Part shown: in pieces, positions 1-6,030 of the stretch
Layout: each line of letters starts with the position of its first letter
How positions within the stretch are numbered: the first letter of the stretch is position 1
Assembly (NCBI GenBank): GCA_023228285.1
Contig: JALOBM010000106.1
Coordinates: forward strand, 1-6,040
Source: Candidatus Cloacimonadota bacterium
Lineage (GTDB): Bacteria > Cloacimonadota > Cloacimonadia > Cloacimonadales > Cloacimonadaceae
Length of the DNA stretch: 6,040 nucleotides
Direction of reading: 5' to 3'
Program-made: the position numbers and the translations under genes
Notes under the pieces: model-generated
Databases searched by the model: none
What the model was told of the DNA's origin: nothing
What the model saw: only the letters and a program-made list of their open reading frames with translations

Positions 1-330
1 TATTTCATTTTCCTATCTTGGACACGTGTGAGTAAATTACGGTTGAGAGGTCAATTTGTCAAATAAATCACTGATGACCTCGGACTTTTCCTCGGATGTG
101 CATAAATATTCGATAAATTGAAGATACCCTTTCCTAAGTTAATTTTTTCATTAAGGAGAATCAGGTACTACTTTCGCAAAGCTAAAATCCTGTTAATTCA
201 ATCGACTACTTAATTTAGGATATTTGATTATCCTATTGAATGTATAATGTCAGTTAATATTATTCTAGACAGGTACGGAAGACTTGGCGCTTACTCTTGA
301 CTGTACAAGATTAGTCAGAATAACGAATAA
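1..330. other. Intergenic stretch with no recognisable gene
   Basis: I recognise no gene here. Both strands are broken by frequent stops. The longest suggestive piece is a minus-strand open stretch at 37-138 of 33 residues, without a start codon, ending in a Glu/Lys/Asp-rich helix-like tail. A plus-strand frame is open from the window edge to a TAA at 64-66, too short to judge. A 7-bp inverted repeat (TAGGATA, 6-nt loop, TATCCTA) lies at 216-235, just before a lone TATAAT at 243-248 that has no good -35. The stretch is A/T-rich like the minus-strand operon beside it. It could be a true intergenic region or heavily decayed coding DNA. Confidence 0.5.
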
Positions 331-331
331 C

Positions 332-375
332 AAAAAATAATAAGCCTGTTCAAATGCAATATCTAAACAAGCTTA
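332..375 (-). terminator. Rho-independent terminator of the nhaC-iadA unit
   Basis: Read on the minus strand, an arm at 375-366 pairs with an arm at 350-341 around a 15-nt loop. The stem is about 10 bp and contains one G-U wobble (the T of AAGCTTGTT against the G of AACAGGCTT). It is followed directly by a T-rich tail, ATTATTTTTTG. On the plus strand the wobble becomes a C-A mismatch and no T-run follows, so the signal is oriented for minus-strand transcription. It starts about 40 nt past the dipeptidase stop codon, which makes that gene the last of its operon. Confidence 0.75.
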
Positions 376-414
376 GTCGAATATTACTTGATTTATGAAA
401 AATTCGGGGATAAA

Positions 415-1590
415 CTATTCAAACACACCTTTTACTATAGTATCTCCGTTTACAACCATTTTTTGTCCTTTTGCAATTACTGTATGGAGTTTAAAATTTC
501 TACTTACCAATAGAAGATCTGCATCAAAATCTTCTTTAATCTTACCTTTTCTAGGAAGATTTAATGTGTTTGCTGGGTTTGTTGAAACGACAGAGATTGC
601 ATCTGAGATATTAACACCTTCTTGTTGTACCATGTCACAAAATTCTTCCCACATCGCTTTTACAGGAGAAATCAGCATTTGTATACTGCCATCCGATTTG
701 GGCACTCCCATAGAACCATTACCATCTGAACTCATAGTAATTTGTTCCACTGGCACACCTTTATCAATAAGAATTGCAACTGCCTTTGAAGGCTTTACAG
801 CGCCTCTGAAATGATATTTTTCTGATATACCCGCAGATAGGTCGACATTTCCACCGGCCAAGCCAAATAAAACAGCCTCATTGAATAGTCCTTGTGAACG
901 ATTCAAATGTGTTGGTATTATTTGAGAAAGTGGTATTTCAGTCATCTCTATTATTTCTTTAATTTTTTTTAATCCCGTTGTGGGCGTACCAAAATGCACC
1001 ATTACTTTCCCGCTTTTCCCACCTACAATGCCGCCAACTCTTGAGGCGGATAATGTTTCGATTAATGCTTTGGCACCAATGTTAGAAGATCTGTGATCAG
1101 AGTATGCTATTTTTAAGCCCACAACTTTCTCAAGCATACAAATATCTAGCGAGATATTCTCTGTTATGGTAGGCGACGGAATTTGATAGGAACCTGTAAA
1201 TATCCACGTAGACATACCCTCATTTTCCAACGCTCTGGCTTTCATGTATAGATCACGTAAAGAACGTGTTATTCCGTCCGTACCTAACAAACCAATAGCG
1301 GTTGTAATGCCAGCTTTTGTTAAATCCGTTAATTGCAGTGGAGGTGTCCTGAACTGGGGAGAGCACTCTCCACCAGCACCATTAAAGTGTACGTGCATGT
1401 CAACAATTCCAGGCAAACATATCATGTTTTGTGCGTCAAAAATATCTACATCTGGAAAGATTTGTTTTAGTGAATCAATATTTATTGCATTAGATATCCT
1501 AGATATTTTATCATCTATCAACAATATATCTTTTTTGCCTAAATATTCTGGTGAGTAGATCTCTACAGATTTTATAACAGATACACCCAT
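415..1590 (-). CDS. iadA: Isoaspartyl (beta-aspartyl) dipeptidase, amidohydrolase superfamily
   Basis: Cytosolic zinc enzyme of 391 residues that hydrolyses beta-aspartyl dipeptides, which arise when Asp/Asn-damaged proteins are degraded. It matches the E. coli IadA family closely in length (about 390) and motifs. Visible are the metal-binding HVH at residues 66-68, the Glu of the GGE motif (E75), Y135 in TGSYQIPS, K160 (the expected carbamylated bridging lysine), D165-H166-R167 in SDHRS, the metal histidines H199 and H228, R231 for substrate binding, and the catalytic D289 in SSDGNGS with S293. No key residue is missing, so it should be active. The small N- and C-terminal beta segments typical of amidohydrolases flank the barrel. 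The ATG start is supported by AAGGAG at 1600-1605, 9 nt upstream. The gene follows the antiporter gene by 32 bp on the same strand and precedes a terminator, so the two are probably co-transcribed. A related dihydroorotase-like amidohydrolase is possible but less likely given the residue match. Confidence 0.93.
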   Translation of the reverse strand: MGVSVIKSVEIYSPEYLGKKDILLIDDKISRISNAINIDSLKQIFPDVDIFDAQNMICLPGIVDMHVHFNGAGGECSPQFRTPPLQLTDLTKAGITTAIGLLGTDGITRSLRDLYMKARALENEGMSTWIFTGSYQIPSPTITENISLDICMLEKVVGLKIAYSDHRSSNIGAKALIETLSASRVGGIVGGKSGKVMVHFGTPTTGLKKIKEIIEMTEIPLSQIIPTHLNRSQGLFNEAVLFGLAGGNVDLSAGISEKYHFRGAVKPSKAVAILIDKGVPVEQITMSSDGNGSMGVPKSDGSIQMLISPVKAMWEEFCDMVQQEGVNISDAISVVSTNPANTLNLPRKGKIKEDFDADLLLVSRNFKLHTVIAKGQKMVVNGDTIVKGVFE

Positions 1591-1622
1591 TCCATAGCAC
1601 TCCTTTCTAAGGTACTGGTTTA

Positions 1623-3029
1623 TTAAATATCCACCGATTTCTTATCTGAAGGAAGTTTTCTCCATATTGCTGTATTGGTGAACCCGTAAACCCATGCAAA
1701 TAGGAATCCTGTATAGCACATTATTGCCCAAGGTAGAAGCTGCAAAGTAGGAACTTCTAGTAGCGTAGTAAAATATATACCTGCAGCAGACCAAGGGACA
1801 ATTGGAGTAATTACAGTAGCGGAATCTTCGAGGGTACGCGATAAAACTTTTCTTGGGATTCCCATCGTATCAGCCAATTCCTTATACATTGTGCCAGGAA
1901 TTATAATACCAAGATACGAATTACCTGTTCCTAGTATAGTTAGTATTCCAGTTAAAGAAACAGAAAATATGAATTTCCCCGTGCTGTTCCGGATAAATTT
2001 ATTACGTAGAAAATCTGAAATTTTAGTTATAGCTCCTGAATATTCCAACTGACCTGCAAATATATATGCACAAAAAACGGTAAGGATGGCATAACTCATA
2101 AACATTATTCCTCCTCTATTGAGGAGTTTATCTATATTAGCAACACCTGTGGAAATTCCAGGGCCACTTGCCATTACTTTTATAATATCAACTAAAGATG
2201 TCCCCTGCATCATACACAGAGGGAATGCCGCTAATGTTCCTATCCATAGAACCGGGAGAGTTGGCACACCTCTAAATGATAAAAAAAGTACTATAAACGG
2301 CGGGATAAGAGAAATAGGAGTTAGCACGAAATTTTCTTCTAAAACATTGGTAATTTCGTTGATATTCGCTAAGTCAACGCTACCGCTCGCATTTATTCCT
2401 ACAATGGCATAAACAATAAGAGTTAACAGATAAGCAGGTAAAGTCGTATACATCATTGATTTTATATGATCTATAATGTCCACTTCTGCAGTTGCTGAAG
2501 CTAAAACAGTTGTGTCTGAAATAGGGCTGATTTTGTCTCCAAAGTAACATCCAACGACCACTGCACCAGCTGTTGCAGCACTTGAAACCCCCAACCCTTG
2601 CGCGATGCCCATAAAAGCGATACCAAAAGTAGCAGCCGAGCCATACGAAGTGCCAGTTAATATTGAAGCAATACTACAAACAACAGTAACTGCAACTAAA
2701 AACCATCTTGGGTTTATTATGTGTAACCCTGTCCAAATTATATACGGAATTGAGCCGCCATTCATCCACACAGCAATAAGTGGGCCTACTGACAGCATTA
2801 GTAGAAATGCTCCTGTCGCTTTAGCGAACATTGGCACAACACCATCATTAAATGAGTCGGACCACGGTATACCATAATAAAAACAGAATATGGCCGATGT
2901 AACCATACTAACTAACATAAGTAATATCATTGTATCAAAACCAAATTTCAATCGTCCTATCATGACCATCGCCAAGATTAATGCAAAAATCATAAATGCG
3001 CCAAAAGTACTTACCGTTCTCTTCTTCAA
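1623..3029 (-). CDS. nhaC: NhaC-family Na+/H+ antiporter (possibly substrate-coupled)
   Basis: Integral inner-membrane protein of 468 residues with roughly 11-12 hydrophobic segments, for example about 10-28, 32-51, 66-88, 108-126, 194-212, 240-252, 305-326, 351-368 and 429-450. Family hallmarks are GTSYGSAATFGIAFMG (126-141) and GDKISPISDTTVLAS (164-178). The second half echoes them with GTGNSYLGIIIPG (367-379) and EDSATVITPIVPWSAA (401-416), as expected for the internally duplicated NhaC fold. Family members exchange Na+ for H+; the relative MleN couples this to malate/lactate exchange, so the substrate cannot be fixed from sequence. The start is TTG (3027-3029), chosen because a strong AGGGGGAG lies at 3035-3042, 5 nt upstream; the next Met, at residue 13, would remove part of the first membrane segment. 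It is the first gene of the unit, about 34 nt from its inferred transcription start. Pairing with a dipeptidase suggests a role linked to amino-acid or peptide use, which is inference. Confidence 0.9.
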   Translation of the reverse strand: MKKRTVSTFGAFMIFALILAMVMIGRLKFGFDTMILLMLVSMVTSAIFCFYYGIPWSDSFNDGVVPMFAKATGAFLLMLSVGPLIAVWMNGGSIPYIIWTGLHIINPRWFLVAVTVVCSIASILTGTSYGSAATFGIAFMGIAQGLGVSSAATAGAVVVGCYFGDKISPISDTTVLASATAEVDIIDHIKSMMYTTLPAYLLTLIVYAIVGINASGSVDLANINEITNVLEENFVLTPISLIPPFIVLFLSFRGVPTLPVLWIGTLAAFPLCMMQGTSLVDIIKVMASGPGISTGVANIDKLLNRGGIMFMSYAILTVFCAYIFAGQLEYSGAITKISDFLRNKFIRNSTGKFIFSVSLTGILTILGTGNSYLGIIIPGTMYKELADTMGIPRKVLSRTLEDSATVITPIVPWSAAGIYFTTLLEVPTLQLLPWAIMCYTGFLFAWVYGFTNTAIWRKLPSDKKSVDI

Positions 3030-3069
3030 TTCTACTCCCCCTTCAAAATTGTTGTATTAAACGTATACT

Positions 3070-3098
3070 ATAATAACATAAGATATGCATAATATCAA
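3070..3098 (-). promoter_or_regulatory. Probable sigma-70-type promoter of nhaC-iadA
   Basis: On the minus strand the sequence reads TTGATA (3098-3093), a 17-bp spacer, then TATTAT (3075-3070). Each hexamer matches the consensus at five of six positions and the spacing is ideal. Transcription would start near 3063, giving a leader of about 34 nt that contains the AGGGGGAG ribosome binding site. The surroundings are very A/T-rich, so a chance match is possible, but position, orientation and spacing all fit the gene downstream. Confidence 0.65.
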
Positions 3099-3166
3099 AT
3101 ATGCATCCATTACATAGCTATGTATTTTAATTTTTTATATTTGCATCCAAAGTAGAAAAATTGCAT
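3085..3166 (-). promoter_or_regulatory. Cluster of ATGCAT/TTGCAT repeats and a palindrome around the nhaC promoter
   Basis: Four copies of a short motif surround the promoter: ATGCAT at 3085-3090 and 3101-3106 (both inside the longer TATGCAT) and TTGCAT at 3141-3146 and 3161-3166. The first sits inside the -35/-10 spacer and the second just upstream of the -35. Start-to-start distances are 16, 40 and 20 bp. Between the second and third copies is a perfect 14-bp palindrome, TACATAGCTATGTA (3111-3124), centred about 54 bp upstream of the inferred start site. This placement suits binding of a dimeric regulator, with repression by the inner sites or activation from the palindrome. The regulator is not in the window. 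Confidence 0.4.
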
Positions 3167-3174
3167 TCAGATAT

Positions 3175-3212
3175 GCCGCTGTTTTCCAATAACACATCGG
3201 CAATTTTTAAAA
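3175..3212 (+). terminator. Weak hairpin with T-run, possible plus-strand terminator
   Basis: GCCG (3175-3178) pairs with CGGC (3198-3201) and TGTT (3180-3183) with AACA (3191-3194), separated by small bulges. AATTTTTAAAA follows on the plus strand. No plus-strand gene precedes it in this window, so it may be a chance structure or a protein-binding site. Confidence 0.2.
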
Positions 3213-3244
3213 CCAATTTATAGGAGTTGTTAGCATATAAATTT

Positions 3245-3415
3245 CTATTGCAAAAATTGCTTAGGAGGTGGATTGCAACATCCTGTCTTTTTCCCGCATA
3301 CTAAATAAAGATAACCATTATCACAAGATTTACCATTGCCTGTGGTGCTTTTTGGGTATCTCCCACGATGTGTTGACTCTAATCGAATCTTTATAGGTGA
3401 GTATTGCGCACCCAT
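3245..3415 (-). pseudogene. Cysteine-rich open frame crossing the IS left end; possible truncated gene
   Basis: A minus-strand frame of 56 codons opens with ATG at 3415, inside the insertion sequence, and stops with TAG at 3245-3247. The first 15 codons come from the IS end. The remaining 41 or so lie in host DNA and contain four cysteines, at residues 31, 40, 46 and 47 (CDNGYLYLVC, then CGKKTGCC), followed by a Pro-rich tail. Codon third positions in the host part are mostly A or T, like the neighbouring genes. I do not recognise the family. One reading is that the IS cut off the 5' end of a small gene; another is that the frame is open by chance. No ribosome binding site is evident before the ATG, so expression as drawn is doubtful. 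Confidence 0.22.
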
Positions 3416-3507
3416 GAACCCTTAGTTCCGCAACACGCGAGCCCAGTGTCACGTTTATTATGAGCCCAGCATGACGCTCTGGGTGAGCCCACCGTTTCGG
3501 GGTCCAT
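3416..3507 (+). repeat. Left-end array of four 23-bp terminal repeats
   Basis: The motif GAGCCC (first copy GAACCC) starts at 3416, 3439, 3462 and 3485, a spacing of exactly 23 bp each time. A second block resembling GTTCCG occurs about 9 bp after the motif start in copies one and four and is degenerate in copies two and three. The array is the mirror image of the one at the right end. In the IS21 family, multiple terminal repeats are transposase binding sites, which is the likely role here. Confidence 0.8.
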
Positions 3508-3535
3508 AGTCCCATTATTTTGTACTCTTCAGATA

Positions 3536-3552
3536 TGCGCACATAGTGCGTA
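3536..3552 (+). promoter_or_regulatory. Hairpin in the istA leader, just upstream of its ribosome binding site
   Basis: CGCAC (3538-3542) pairs with GTGCG (3546-3550) around an ATA loop, extended by a G-U and a T-A pair. It ends about a dozen bases before GGAGG at 3565-3569. A small hairpin here could modulate translation of istA or protect the leader; its function is not evident from sequence alone. Confidence 0.3.
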
Positions 3553-3578
3553 AATATCTTTAGAGGAGGTCATTTCAG

Positions 3579-5129
3579 ATGACCATCTACAGAGAAATAC
3601 TCAGACTTCGTGACGAAGGGAAAGTGAGCCAACGGGATATTGCTGCAAGCTGCGGGTGTGCGCACAGCACTGTTAAAAGGGTGCTTGCTCGCAGCAGAAA
3701 ACTCGGTCTTTCTTTTGAGACAGTAAAGGAGAAGACTGACGAGCAGATCATGAGGCTGCTTTTTCCAAAGAAGCTGCCACGCAACATCCACCAAGAGCCT
3801 GACTACGCCGAAATGCACAGCGAACTCTCCAAGAGCGGTGTCACCATTACCTTGCTTTGGAACGAGTACTGCGACAAGTGTAAGGCAAACGGCCAGATCC
3901 CGTACATGCACTCTCAGTTCTGCAAATGCTACCGTAAATACGTGACAGAAAAGAAACTTTCATGGCATGCGGTCCACAAACCGGGCGAAGTCATGGAGGT
4001 AGACTGGGCAGGCACCAAGATGAGCTATAGGGATGAAGTCACAGAGAGTGATATCAAAGCAAGCGTCTTTGTGGCAGTGCTTCCGTTTTCAGGTTATACA
4101 TACGTGGAAGCTTTCTGCGATGAGAAACAAGCTTCATGGGTACAGGCACATATCAATGCATATAAGTTCTTTGGTGGTGTAACACGCCTGCTTCGTCCGG
4201 ACAATCTCAGGACCGGGGTAAGCAAGGCGGATAGATACGAACCTGAGATAAACCCGGTATATAGGGATATGGCCGAGTACTACGGCACATACGTATCTCC
4301 GGCTAGGGTGTTGAAGCCAAAGGACAAGGCCACGGTAGAGGGAGTTGTCGGTATTATAACAACGAACATAATCGCCGCCTTGAGAAACCAGCGATTTAAT
4401 TCACTTTTCGAAGTCAATAAAGCTATAAAGAAACGGCTTGAGATGTTTAATGCGGCTCCGTTTCAGAAGAAAGAGGGCAGCAGGGAAAGCGTCTTTCTGG
4501 AAGAGGAGCGTTCTTCCCTGCTTGAGCTTCCACGATACGAATACCAGCTTGCGGAGTACAAGGAGGCTACTGTTCAGTGCAACTATCATGTCTGCGTTGA
4601 CGGCAAAAACTACAGTGTACCGTACACCTACATCGGACATAAGGTAAAGATTCGTCTCACCAGGACAATGGTCGAGATATTCCATAACGGAGAACGGATA
4701 GCATCGCATATAAGGAACCACAGCGTAAAAGAAAGGTACGTGACAGAAACAGAGCACATGCCGCAGTCTCACAGGTGTATGGCAGAATGGGACGGGGACC
4801 GTTTCCGCTCGTGGGCCGCAAAATACGGACGCTGCACCCTTGAAGTCATAAACGGCTACCTTGAGTCTGGCATAGTAGAACAGCACAGCTACAAGAAGTG
4901 CATGGGACTCCTACAGTTAGAGAAGAAATACTCCGCAGGACAAATAGAGGCTGCGTGCTCAAAGACACTTGCGTTCTCGAAAACCCCGAGCCTCAAGAGC
5001 ATAAGGCTGGCATTGCGGTCGACAGCTGCAGCATCACAGCCTGAGGCAAACAGAGAGCAGGAGATGGGCAACAGTGCATCCGGCTTCAGACGCGGAGCAG
5101 AATATTTCGGAGGCAGGACCAATGATTAA
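3579..5129 (+). CDS. istA: IS21-family transposase IstA
   Basis: DDE-type transposase of 516 residues that binds the element's end repeats and, with the IstB ATPase, carries out strand cleavage and transfer. An N-terminal helix-turn-helix lies at about 8-40 (SQRDIAASCGCAHSTVKRVL). The catalytic core holds D142 in EVMEVDWAG, D208 in LLRPDNLRTG and E254 in KDKATVEGVVG, with spacings of 66 and 46 residues; all three acidic residues are present. A C-terminal beta-rich domain from about residue 320 (NYHVCVDGKNYSVPY) is also typical of the family. Length is normal for IstA. The ATG at 3579 has GGAGG at 3565-3569, 9 nt upstream. The 3' end overlaps istB by 8 bp (ATGATTAA), and the istB ribosome binding site lies inside this gene, so translation of the two is probably coupled. 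No frameshift or premature stop is seen. Confidence 0.96.
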   Translation: MTIYREILRLRDEGKVSQRDIAASCGCAHSTVKRVLARSRKLGLSFETVKEKTDEQIMRLLFPKKLPRNIHQEPDYAEMHSELSKSGVTITLLWNEYCDKCKANGQIPYMHSQFCKCYRKYVTEKKLSWHAVHKPGEVMEVDWAGTKMSYRDEVTESDIKASVFVAVLPFSGYTYVEAFCDEKQASWVQAHINAYKFFGGVTRLLRPDNLRTGVSKADRYEPEINPVYRDMAEYYGTYVSPARVLKPKDKATVEGVVGIITTNIIAALRNQRFNSLFEVNKAIKKRLEMFNAAPFQKKEGSRESVFLEEERSSLLELPRYEYQLAEYKEATVQCNYHVCVDGKNYSVPYTYIGHKVKIRLTRTMVEIFHNGERIASHIRNHSVKERYVTETEHMPQSHRCMAEWDGDRFRSWAAKYGRCTLEVINGYLESGIVEQHSYKKCMGLLQLEKKYSAGQIEAACSKTLAFSKTPSLKSIRLALRSTAAASQPEANREQEMGNSASGFRRGAEYFGGRTND

Positions 5130-5865
5130 CCAGACAACGATGAACCAGCTCCATGAGATGCATCTCTCATACCTAGCAAAAGACATTCGTGAGCGCATAG
5201 AGGACAAAAGTTTCATGGAACTCAGCTTCGAAGACCAATTGACCACTTTGGTTGACAGAGAGTGGCACAGGAGAAAAAGCAGAAGGATAACGGATCTTAC
5301 ACGCGACGCATCATTCTGCTACAAAAACGCCTCGGTCACAGACATTGACTATCTTCCGGAGAGGAACCTTGACAGACGCCTCATAAACGAACTTGCCTGC
5401 TGCGGATACATCGCAAACGGACAGAACGTGATAGTCATGGGAGCCACCGGAGTGGGCAAAACATACCTGGCATGCGCGCTCGGGACAGCCGCCTGCCGGG
5501 AACGATATTCCGCAAGGTACGCCAGAATCCCCGATCTGCTCGAAGAACTGTCGTTTGCTCATTCAGATGGCTCCTACAGAAACATAATACAACCATATCG
5601 CAAAGTCAGGCTCCTGATACTCGATGAATGGCTGCTCCGGCCGCTCAGCTCAGATGCGGCGAAAGAGATATTCGAAATAATGGAATGCAGAAGCGTGGGA
5701 CGGCTTTCGACCATATTCTGTTCCCAGTTCGACACAACAGAATGGCTGGAACGAACCTGCAACGACCTTCTTGGAGAAAGCCTGCTAGACAGAATAGTTC
5801 ATTGCTCATACAAAATATTGGTAGGTGGCGAATCCATGAGGAAACGCCGGGGCCTTAAGGACTGA
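5122..5865 (+). CDS. istB: IS21-family helper ATPase IstB
   Basis: AAA+ ATPase of 247 residues that assembles on target DNA and stimulates IstA-dependent insertion. It has an N-terminal helical part (1-70), Walker A GATGVGKT (107-114), Walker B LLILDE (164-169), a sensor-like stretch STIFCSQF (196-203) and a conserved LLDRIVH (221-227) carrying the likely arginine finger R224. Length fits the family. I chose the ATG at 5122 over an in-frame ATG at 5074: it has GGAGG at 5109-5113, 8 nt upstream, and overlaps the istA stop in the ATGATTAA arrangement usual for this pair. The upstream choice would overlap istA by 56 nt and lacks a ribosome binding site. The protein appears complete. Confidence 0.95.
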   Translation: MINQTTMNQLHEMHLSYLAKDIRERIEDKSFMELSFEDQLTTLVDREWHRRKSRRITDLTRDASFCYKNASVTDIDYLPERNLDRRLINELACCGYIANGQNVIVMGATGVGKTYLACALGTAACRERYSARYARIPDLLEELSFAHSDGSYRNIIQPYRKVRLLILDEWLLRPLSSDAAKEIFEIMECRSVGRLSTIFCSQFDTTEWLERTCNDLLGESLLDRIVHCSYKILVGGESMRKRRGLKD

Positions 5866-5884
5866 CAAAAATACTAAAAACCTT

Positions 5885-5910
5885 CGCACGGGGAGAAACT
5901 TCCCCGTGCG
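5885..5910 (-). terminator. Strong hairpin after istB with U-tract on the minus strand
   Basis: CGCACGGGGA (5885-5894) pairs perfectly with TCCCCGTGCG (5901-5910) around a 6-nt loop, a 10-bp G/C-rich stem beginning 19 nt after the istB stop codon. On the plus strand the next bases (ACTAAAGG) are not T-rich. On the minus strand the stem is followed by AAGGTTTTTAG and a further T-run. As an intrinsic terminator it would therefore stop transcription entering the element from the right. It could also stabilise the 3' end of the istAB message. Confidence 0.6.
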
Positions 5911-5997
5911 ACTAAAGGAAGCGGGCTCACGCCCGACGGAACAATAGGCTCACGAATAGCGGAACGGCGGGCTCGCGGTCAGCGGAACAGTGGGCTC
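5906..5997 (-). repeat. Right-end array of four 23-bp terminal repeats
   Basis: On the plus strand GGGCTC (once AGGCTC) starts at 5923, 5946, 5969 and 5992, again exactly 23 bp apart. Read on the minus strand each unit begins GAGCCC (GAGCCT in one) followed nine bases later by GTTCCG in three of the four copies. This end is better conserved than the left one. The innermost copy adjoins the hairpin at 5885-5910. Expected role: IstA binding sites. Confidence 0.82.
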
Positions 5998-6024
5998 ATT
6001 TCAACGGAATATGCAACGGCATAA

Positions 6025-6030
6025 TTGACG
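6025..6030 (+). promoter_or_regulatory. Outward-facing -35 box at the right end of the IS
   Basis: TTGACG points out of the element and matches five of six consensus -35 bases. If the element ends at 6037 and its ends are joined with a 3-bp junction, the left-end hexamer TCTAAT (3378-3383) falls exactly 17 bp downstream and can serve as -10. IS21 itself is known to form such a junction promoter in circles or tandem copies. The box may also drive flanking DNA if a -10 lies beyond the window. Confidence 0.45.

Noticed and set aside
243..248. TATAAT as a plus-strand promoter
   Set aside because: No acceptable -35 at 16-18 bp and no plus-strand gene downstream.
395..814. A 139-codon plus-strand frame
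   Set aside because: It lies antisense to the well-supported dipeptidase gene and looks like no known protein.
3273..3308. Short plus-strand TTG-initiated frame of 11 codons after AGGAGG (3263-3268)
   Set aside because: Spacing is too short, the peptide is tiny and nothing follows it on that strand before the IS.
3245..3370. Resemblance of GNGKSC to the YGNG motif of pediocin-like bacteriocins
   Set aside because: The tyrosine is missing, the cysteine spacing is 8 rather than 4 residues, and no double-glycine leader or immunity gene is visible.
3416..3507. Regularly spaced repeats as a possible CRISPR array
   Set aside because: The conserved part is only about 6-12 bp, the period is 23 bp, and a mirror-image array exists at the other end of a transposon; these are IS terminal repeats.
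3330..3542. A 70-codon minus-strand open frame across the IS left end
   Set aside because: It runs antisense through the terminal repeats and istA leader, has no family resemblance, and its tail is a different frame from the cysteine-rich stretch; probably a chance frame.
5074..5121. An upstream in-frame start for istB
   Set aside because: No ribosome binding site and a long overlap with istA; the ATG at 5122 has GGAGG at the right distance.
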